15,588 nucleotides of DNA from Hyphochytrium catenoides (Eukaryota > Sar > Hyphochytriomycetes > Hyphochytriales > Hyphochytriaceae). Shown piece after piece: positions 9,601-15,588 of this stretch. A model generated the notes under the pieces. That model was not told the origin of the DNA. It ran no database searches and saw only the letters and a program-made list of their open reading frames with translations. The stretch lies in NCBI GenBank assembly GCA_900088475.1, contig FLMG01001497.1, positions 18,881 through 34,468 on the forward strand. Direction: 5' to 3'. The position numbers and the translations under genes were made by a program. Position 1 is the first letter of the stretch. Every line of letters begins with the position of its first letter.

Positions 9601-10590
9601 GCACCTAGTGGCCTCCTCGCCCTTTAGATCTTGTTGCGTGGTGGTGGCTTTCTTACCTCCTCCAGGTCGTAGGAAGGAAGTGATGAAATCATGTCGTGGG
9701 AGAACGGCGGCTCGTCCATCCTTGCGTCGTCATCATCTCCTTTCCTCGTCTTCTGCGAGTTCTTCTCCTCTCTTTATATTATTGGCTCTTCCTCCTTCCT
9801 TTTTTGTTGTTCTCTCGAAATGTGACGACGAGGGCAGCAGCTGACTCTTGGCTGTTTGTCTGCTCTTCCTCTCATCAAATTGGACATCTCGGCGGTATTA
9901 TTGAAGGCTCGTTCTCCTCGAGTCTTCAGGTCCGTTGTTCTTCCTGCTGGTATCTTTCTCCTCATCCTCCTCCTGCTGCCGCTTCTCTCCCTACTACTTC
10001 TACTACTGCTGCTGCTCCCACTGCTACTGTTGCTGCTGCACCTGGACAGTCCTCCTCGGATGTCAAGGGGCAGACGAAGGTATTTCAATATTTTAGTGAG
10101 CCAAGTGTGCATGACATTTCATGGTCCCGGCTTCTTATTATCATCATCTGCCTCTAGGGCTTCTTTAGATTTGCCAGGCTGCTGCACTCTCAAGACTTTA
10201 TCCTAGCTTTCCACTTGTCCTATCGCGAAGGACTTACTCTCCAAGCGCCTCCTCTACGAGTAGCAGGGACATTTTTGGCAGGGCGGAACAGCAGCAGGAA
10301 TCATCTTCTCGTTCCCGCTCCTGCTTCCCGCCACTCTTCAAGTTCCACTGCAGAAGGAAGGCAGGAAGCCACAGGAGAGCACCAACGTGCCACCATCATC
10401 GATACTCGCGCCACGTCTTCTATGGGATAAAGTATTAGAAGAACCGCTTGACAAACGGAAGAAGAAGAGGGATATTCCTCGAGGTGCAATTATCTTCACC
10501 CTTTTCAAGCAGGACTCAAAAGAAATACTCCGTAGAAAAACGAAGAACGAGACGGCTCTTTGCTTGGTCAAAGACAAGAGTGAGGATATT
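9601..10590. repeat. Duplicated upstream block of copy 3
   Basis: Partner of 3901-4821, with the same order of conserved pieces leading to the start codon. Compared with the copy 2 block it differs by many indels and carries extra sequence around 10045-10200. As the 5' region of the only intact family member, it is the best place to look for the real promoter. Confidence 0.75.
9968..10040. repeat. Imperfect CTG/CTACTA trinucleotide tract
   Basis: CTCCTC, CTACTT and CTGCTG units follow each other. It sits at the same relative position as the tract at 4257-4328. Confidence 0.8.
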
Positions 10591-12279
10591 ATGACGAAGA
10601 CTCCGCTAGCCACAGCCTTGTTGTCCAAGGAAGAGCCTGCTGTCAGCGACGGTGCCACAGAAGAGCCCATGGCCGCCGCAGAGATTGTCAAGAAGGAGAA
10701 GGTTGACTTAGAACTCTCAGGACTGCACTTCAAGTCCCAGCCAGCCACGGACTTCTACAGAGTCCAGCTCAGAACCTCATCGTCAGGGGAGCATGTCGCC
10801 CGAGCCACCATCTGGTTGGAGTGCAAGCGGACGAAGGTGCAGAGGTAAGGTGCAGATTGTGCCAGAAGGAAGTAGAAACGAAAAGTTGTAGCAGAGCTTA
10901 ACGGCCCACGATCTTGATCTAATTCTTTCTTCTTCCTCCCCCTGACTTCTCTTTCTTTGGCTTTCCCCTTTGTCTAGTCCACACTTTCTTCTCGCACCAC
11001 TACTCTCCCCTTCCTGCCTCCGATGCCCCCGCCTTCGCCAGCATCTCTTCTGGATGATCTCTTTTAACTCGTCACCTTCTTCTTCCACTCTACTTTGTCT
11101 TAGAGAGTGCCAGATCGAGGACTTTAGAGACTACGCTCCTGCAGGAGTAGAGATACCCAGTGCCGTCATTATTGCTACGCTCAAGGTCAGAATACTAGTG
11201 CTGCAAGCTTTGACCTTCCATTCCATCATCAGACACGTTCTTCTTTCTTCTTTTCCTCGGGTCAATTGTACCATTAGAAGCTCCCCTTCCCCATCATCAG
11301 CGAGAAGAGCCGCACCGACCACCCTATCGCAGTCTTGGTTTATCTCTTCTATCCGCTTTCTTCTCGCCTTCTCTTCTAGTGGCTATTCTTCAATAAAGCA
11401 CCTTGTCCCACAGTTATTTCATTAACAATCTGACAGGAAGCTCTCCAAGCCAATGCTGCAACGGCTGCTAAGGAAAGAAAGGCGGACAAGCTTGATAATG
11501 ATAGGATGGAGCATAATGATGATGAACAAGGGAATCAAATCTCGCAGCCAAACAAGAAGAACAGGGAAATGAAGGGCATGGACGGTGATGGTGGTACCAA
11601 CACGGTTGGGAGTTCTGGACTCGATCTTGTCACCAGCGCTGACGACGGCTCTGTTTCTCTGAGGCTGGAGATCCAACTTCTTCCGTACTGGCGGCCTGTG
11701 TACGCCTTCCGAATGGTCCCGCTTGCTATTGAGCTCGTCGACATTCTTCAGGGGCAGATCCGAGACGTTCAGGAAGAGAACGCGGAGCTCAGGAGTGAGA
11801 TGCTCTCACGCAGTCAAGACATTCAAGCGATGATGCTTCTTATTGAAACAGAGCGGGAAAAAAGAACGTCAGGTCCACCATATCTGTCCCTCTCCTCTTC
11901 AGCCACTGCCGCTGACAAGCAGAGTGTTGAGTGGACGGAGACTAGGCACATAAGCCCAGAATACTTCTCTCTCTCTGACAATAAGCCACAGACGGCGGTC
12001 ACAATCCTTCGCTCGGGGCTGTATCAGATCCAGCTTCGGGTAGGCCAAATGAACTCTCAAGACGGACTCTCCCTAGAGCTCAATGTCGATGATGGCTGTG
12101 TGGCACGATGTTACCTTGCGGATGGCAAGGGGTGTCAGATGACGGCACACATTTCAGAGCTTCTGGAGCTGAAGGCTGAGTCTAAGCTCAGGGTAGTCTA
12201 TCAGGGGAATACTAGGACTCATGGCGATGTCCTGGCCACGAGTTTCAACATCCTCCTGCTGCACGAACACTCCGCATAA
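10591..12279 (+). CDS. Copy 3, intact coiled-coil protein with C1q/TNF-like C-terminal domain
   Basis: The exons are 10591-10844, 11104-11185 and 11437-12279 (stop TAA); together they give 392 aa with no internal stop. The start ATG is in a context shared with copy 2; the frame is open further upstream, but that part is not conserved. Residues about 35-112 form a beta-rich module (KVDLELSGLHF, RATIWLECKRTK) that spans the exon 1-2 junction. Residues 113-175 are a charged linker, and 180-208 a second short module (LRLEIQLLPYWRPVYAF). Residues 209-255 are a coiled coil (IELVDILQGQIRDVQEENAE). Residues 259-387 look like a C1q/TNF jelly roll: ILRSGLYQIQLRV, LNVDDGCVARCYLADG, ISELLELKAESKLRVVYQGN and the last strand SFNILLLHE. 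There is no signal peptide or membrane segment, so an intracellular location is likely. The coiled coil plus jelly roll suggests an oligomeric binding protein. The function is unknown. Confidence 0.85.
10845..11103 (+). other. Intron 1 of copy 3
   Basis: The donor is GTAAGG and the acceptor is TTTGTCTTAG after a pyrimidine-rich tract. Phase 2, joining AG to A as an Arg codon. Confidence 0.85.
11186..11436 (+). other. Intron 2 of copy 3
   Basis: The donor is GTCAGA and the acceptor is CTGACAG before GAAGCTCTCCAA. Phase 0, same place as in copies 1 and 2. Confidence 0.85.
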
Positions 12280-12669
12280 GAGGAGAAGAGGGAAGCGATT
12301 GACAGAAAGAAGCAGGAGCAAGAGTATTGAATGAGGAAAAGAGGCAGGAGTAGCAGTATTCGGACGGAAGAGATGGTTATACATGATGATAATCGTCGTT
12401 AAGTCATTGTCATGACAACATTCGAGCAAAATGCATTATAAGAATAGATAGAGTAGTATAAGCTGTCTGAGGCTTATCCTCTTCATCACTGTTAGGCACA
12501 GGCACAAGCGACTGGTGAAGCCAGATAAGCGAACTAAGTTGTCGGCTACTAAGAGGGCGTCTCTGTGGCGGGTATTCGATGTGACAGAGAAAGAGAGAGA
12601 AAGAGAAGAAAAGAAAAGAGAAAACAGAGGCGACAAGAGGACACTTGAGAAAGAAGAGGAAGGAAGGGA
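12280..12669. other. 3' flank of copy 3, no gene seen
   Basis: Purine-rich in part (12583-12665). It does not match the 3' flank shared by copies 2 and 4, so the duplication that links copies 2 and 3 did not retain this end, or it has been replaced here. Confidence 0.45.
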
Positions 12670-13445
12670 CAAAGAAGTGACGCGGTTCAACGCTTTGTCC
12701 ACCTTGCTGTCAGGCTTACCTAGCTGGCGCCAATCCACGTCCCACTATGCAAGCCTGTCAATGTTAGGCCCATCAGAGAATGTAGTGGCGCTGCACGACC
12801 TAGGGCCGCGAACCAATCCTGCTCCTTTCCTTGCTTGTAGGCCCCCGGGCCTAGGAGGGTGACCATGGCCCGACGAAGTGCAAGGCGAGCATCGTAAAGC
12901 CGGGTACCAGTGTCAGGTTCCACGCAGACGTGGTCATCGCACCAATAGAGAGAACTGAACTTCTCGCGGCCCGCCCACCGGCTGCAGGGGCCAGGATAGG
13001 GCGGAGGCGCCGTATGTCTGGCCGATGAGAGAAGCCGAGACGTTGTAAGACCCTGGAGAACCCGTCCAACCAAAAGGAGTATACAGGTCTATGACAAGGG
13101 CATTGTCCTCGGATGGGGAGGCAGCGAACTTGGCCACCCAGTCCGTAGGCAGAGGAATATGGCGGAATGCGCCGCTTACATCCGGGTAGCCATATACATA
13201 TGTTTGCTGATCAATTTCCTAACTGGCGCAGACGACTAGCAATCGGGGCTGGTCCGTCGTACGTGGCCGGGGGAATGTGGGACCTATCAGTATAGTCATT
13301 GATGCTGGCGCCCGGAGGATAGGAGAGGCCCGTGGATGACGCGAACTTTGCTCACATCAGAGCCTTTGGGGACTGCCCGGAGAGAGCGACAGTCAACTTC
13401 AGGCCACAACGCAAGCAAGTCTAGATCCACAATGAGAAGGCGTCC
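12670..13445 (-). pseudogene. Reverse transcriptase relic
   Basis: RNA-dependent DNA polymerase motifs appear in the right order on the minus strand but in different frames. They are KVRVIH and PPGASINDYTD (13287-13340), DVSGAFRHIPL (13150-13182, motif A), PFGWTGSPGSY (13045-13077, motif B) and YWCDDHV (from 12947, motif C). After these come ALRRAMVTLLGP and a downstream piece ending SKVDKALNRV (near 12680). At least three frameshifts and in-frame stops (for example near 13215) separate them, so it cannot make the enzyme. The FGWTGSPG form of motif B is, from memory, frequent in a retroelement RT group of oomycete genomes. The metal-binding aspartates of motifs A and C are still encoded. No RNase H or integrase was recognised. 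Confidence 0.75.
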
Positions 13446-14183
13446 TTAATCCTGGGCTGAGAAGATGTACGCGGACAGAACCAAGACTTGCTGGAGGTCG
13501 AGACTGCTGGGGTATATGAGGGAAGAGAGCAGGCCGCAAACCGTTTTCCCACACGATTTGCTGCCAAGATCGGACACCGCCCCGCCAATGAATCTAAAAT
13601 GAGCGCCTTGTTTGGGCGAGGATCGGCCGCGGATTGCTCCCACACCAGCCGCACAAGCTCCGGGAGCGAGCAGCCAGCTCGGGGGAAGGAAACGGGATAC
13701 TGCCGCTTAAGTGCTACATTAATAGGGGCCATTGGCGCAGGCTAAGGTTCTGGAAGGTCTATGTCTGTCGCCCTCAGACGGGCATGAAATGCTTGGTGCG
13801 CCTCTTGCCGGGCCTGGTTAAGGGCGAGGGACCGAGATGCGACGAAAGCCAGATAATTGTTATGCAGGCCTTCAATGAAGGACTGCATCTCGGTCCGACG
13901 CCATCAGGCGCAGGGCTCACAGTGCCCTCCCATGTGCTCCTCTAACTAGTGTAACACTTCGCGGACAGCGGTGCTGGCGGCCCCACCGGCGCTTTCCGTC
14001 GTTATTGGACTTTTGGTACTGTTGTTGCTGCCACTGCCACAACTAGGTAGTGGCTGTTGCCGTTGAAGGGCCAGAAGGACCCCCTGCGACTGAAAGTGTA
14101 AGAGAGGTCCGACGCTAGTCAGTGAAAGTTCATCGCAAAACTGCTGGGCCGCGGCTACGAGAGAGTCGCTCCAACTCAAACTC
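13446..14183 (-). pseudogene. 5' (gag-like) region of the retroelement, degenerate
   Basis: Minus-strand frames upstream of the RT include SDSLVAAAQQFCDELSLTS and LLALQRQQPLP (14007-14183). They are followed in another frame by TEMQSFIEGLHNNYLAFVA with a helical Ala/Arg-rich continuation (about 13745-13895), and then by LPELVRLVWEQSAADPRPNK near 13620-13670. The order and strand fit an N-terminal structural or leader region of the same element. Frames shift and a stop lies at 13946-13948. No zinc knuckle or protease motif is visible, so gag-like is only a positional guess. Confidence 0.4.
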
Positions 14184-14400
14184 TTCTCTTCCTCCTCCGT
14201 GCCCTGGCTGGATTGCCAGCTGGGAGTTTGAGTCGAAGCGACTCTCTCGTAGCCGCGGCCCAGCAGTTTTGCGATGAACTTTCACTGACTAGCGTCGGAC
14301 CTCTCTTACACTTTCAGTCGCAGGGGGTCCTTCTGGCCCTTCAACGGCAACAGCCACTACCTGGTAGTGGCAGTGGCAGCAACAACAGTACCAAAAGTCC
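14007..14400. repeat. 177-bp inverted repeat with 40-nt spacer
   Basis: The left arm 14007-14183 is the reverse complement of the right arm 14224-14400, with four mismatches that I could find by eye (about 98% identity) and no gaps. The spacer is 14184-14223. Both arms encode the same peptide, on opposite strands. Homology stops sharply at both outer ends and at the spacer. The arms would form a long hairpin if extruded or transcribed through. Confidence 0.95.
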
Positions 14401-14722
14401 GGCAGCAACACCAGAACATTTCCGGCCAGTCGACCCGTTGGACTACAGGGGCCGTCGGCAGCGCCTGCAAGGTGTGAATTTGGATGATCTCCGATCTTCA
14501 GTAGCTCGGTCAGCGCCTCCAGCCATCTCCAAATGCCTGGAGCTTTGGAATGCCTCAACAGCCTCCAGACTAGAAGCAAGCCAATTGCTCAAGGAGACCG
14601 CAGATCACCGGCAGGCTCTACGTGGTACTCTACTCATGGCACCCAGGCTCGAAGACCTGCGCCTATCGGCGGGCGATCGCGTCCTAGAGGGAGCATTCCT
14701 CTGCGCTGCAGCATATGTGTAG
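14213..14722 (+). CDS. Open fragment of the retroelement 5' coding region, opposite orientation
   Basis: The frame is open for 169 codons, from near the spacer of the inverted repeat to TAG 14720-14722. It starts LPAGSLSRSDSLVAAAQQF and passes through a Ser/Gly-rich linker (PGSGSGSNNSTKSP), which the minus-strand arm also encodes. It then continues beyond the repeat as HFRPVDPLDYRGRRQRLQG and a helical stretch with SKCLELWNAST and LKETADHRQALRG. There is no recognisable domain. The first 59 codons share their sequence with the minus-strand arm, and the rest is unique in this window. The true start is uncertain: no ATG precedes SDSLV in this frame, so the first residue relies on a non-ATG codon or an upstream exon. 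It is probably an insertion fragment, not a working gene. Confidence 0.4.
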   Translation: MPAGSLSRSDSLVAAAQQFCDELSLTSVGPLLHFQSQGVLLALQRQQPLPGSGSGSNNSTKSPAATPEHFRPVDPLDYRGRRQRLQGVNLDDLRSSVARSAPPAISKCLELWNASTASRLEASQLLKETADHRQALRGTLLMAPRLEDLRLSAGDRVLEGAFLCAAAYV

Positions 14723-14875
14723 TCAGATATGCCTTCCCTCTCCGTTGCCACTGTGTCTAGGTTCTGGGCAGGCGGCAAAGGTTGAGATTGATCGAGCAAA
14801 TCTGAGACTAACACCGAGGTCAGCAGCCCTATCCTCTAACCGCGCCAGGAAAACTCAATATCCCCCGGATATTTC

Positions 14876-15313
14876 ACCTTGCCTCTCCTCTCCAGCCACC
14901 GCTTCCAACGAGGAACGTATCGCCTGGACAAGTACCAGGCAGTAGTAGGCATATAGTTCCAGAGTATTTTGTGCTACCTGCTAAGGAAAAGCTGCAGCCC
15001 GCAGTGACCATCCTTCGCTCAGGACTGTAGGTCCAACTTCTTGGCGGTAAGCGGAACTCGTCGAAGGGACAAAAGAGTATCACTCTCTTTGTCGACGCTG
15101 AGTGTGTGGGGCAGTGTGAGTTTGACGATGGCAGCCGAGAGACAAGCACCACGCGGGACATTTGTCAGCTTCTGGATGTTAAGTCTGAAGCTCAGCTGGT
15201 CGCACCTTACCAAGGGAACCAGTTCGCTTATACTTCTACTAAGGACGAGCAGCCCGCAACCCAGTCTCTACTATCTGCTTCTTCACCAGGATCCTGTGGA
15301 GGAGAAGGAGTAG
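14876..15313 (+). pseudogene. Copy 4 of the family, 3' fragment only
   Basis: Homology to exon 3 of copy 2 begins at about 14876 (CLSSPATASNEERIAWTSTR) and covers only the C-terminal jelly-roll-like domain. Double stops TAG TAG follow at 14943-14948, with another near 14982. Later, in a different frame, come DDGSRETSTTRDICQLLDVK and SEAQLVAPYQGN (about 15127-15220). A final shift restores the last strand (SLYYLLLHQDPVEEKE, stop at 15311-15313). Exons 1 and 2, the linker and the coiled coil are missing and replaced by retroelement sequence. It retains TGG and CAA at the two sites where copy 2 has stop codons. It is a dead fragment. Confidence 0.8.
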
Positions 15314-15588
15314 AGTTTAGATAGAAATAATCTGGAGGAGGAAAGGAGTACCTGAGGAAGAAGAGATTGACTGAATGGTAGAGGCGGGAGAATGATGATG
15401 AGAAGACAAGTGGACAATCAAAGATGTTATCGGCAAACAACGAGTCATAAGCAGATCAGTCTCAGCTTCTTGAGGAATCATGAGAAGATGAGTCCGTTCT
15501 CACATGTTGAGACCAGACAATTAACAGAAGAGTTACATGACTGCCGCCGCCTATGATTGACGTCCGCCCTCAGTTGCTCCGTTGTAGG
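14876..15588. repeat. Segmental duplication, right member
   Basis: Partner of 6186-6886, in the same orientation. The 3' flank (15314-15588) aligns to 6655-6886 and runs off the window while still similar. Confidence 0.9.

Larger units (their letters stand above)
12670..14875. mobile_element. Decayed retroelement remnant with inverted 5' part
   Basis: The left part is on the minus strand: reverse transcriptase at 12670-13445 and a presumed N-terminal region at 13446-14183. The right part (14213-14722) is on the plus strand and repeats the first coding segment in opposite orientation. The right limit is where homology to family copy 4 begins (about 14876); the left limit is the last RT-like residues. 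I found no LTRs, target-site duplications, integrase or tyrosine recombinase in the window, so the class of element remains open. Confidence 0.6.

Noticed and set aside
9696-10206. Leu-rich frames upstream of copy 3, resembling membrane segments
   Set aside because: They come from CTC/CTG repeats and are not kept in frame in the matching block upstream of copy 2.
10387-10590. In-frame extension upstream of the copy 3 ATG
   Set aside because: It is open by chance for 68 codons but has no ATG, and the matching part of copy 2 is not open; the conserved ATG at 10591 is preferred.
12436-12738. 100-codon minus-strand frame
   Set aside because: Only its first 23 or so codons belong to the reverse transcriptase relic; the remainder is a Ser-Leu rich reading of purine-rich sequence.

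Overview
This window is eukaryotic genomic DNA. It has GT-AG introns of about 160 to 340 bases with conserved phases, long CT/GA- and CTG-rich non-coding stretches, tandem paralogues and decayed retroelement sequence. I see no bacterial operon structure and no RNA genes. The organism cannot be fixed from the sequence. A stramenopile (oomycete-like) protist is my best guess, because the reverse-transcriptase relic and the gene family both resemble, from memory, sequences common in oomycete genomes. That is inference, not proof.

The main content is a locally duplicated gene family, all on the + strand. Copy 1 (1063-2583), copy 2 (4822-6654) and copy 3 (10591-12279) share one three-exon architecture: exon 1 ends in phase 2, exon 2 is about 82 nt, and exon 3 is large. 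The protein has a beta-rich N-terminal module, a second short beta module, a coiled coil, and a C-terminal domain of about 130 residues that looks like a C1q/TNF-type jelly roll. Only copy 3 is open throughout (392 aa). Copy 1 is intact except for a 2-nt frameshift at 2003-2004. Copy 2 has several frameshifts and stops. Copy 4 (from 14876) is a 3' fragment whose upstream part is replaced by retroelement sequence.

The duplications are mosaic. Copies 2 and 3 share about 0.9-1 kb of upstream sequence (from 3901 and 9601). Copies 2 and 4 share their 3' coding end plus a well-conserved 3' flank (6186-6886 and 14876-15588).

The gaps hold relics. A fragment of a sterol delta-7-reductase pseudogene lies on the - strand near 8960-9216. 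A decayed reverse transcriptase with recognisable motifs lies on the - strand at 12670-13445. Its 5' part meets an oppositely oriented fragment through a 177-bp inverted repeat with a 40-nt spacer (14007-14400). A few short protein-like frames, at the left edge and on the - strand near 3585, 7614 and 7962, may be exon ends or relics that I cannot name. I found no clear multi-gene functional system. The most notable items are the C1q/TNF-like coiled-coil family, the uneven decay of its copies and the retroelement inverted repeat.
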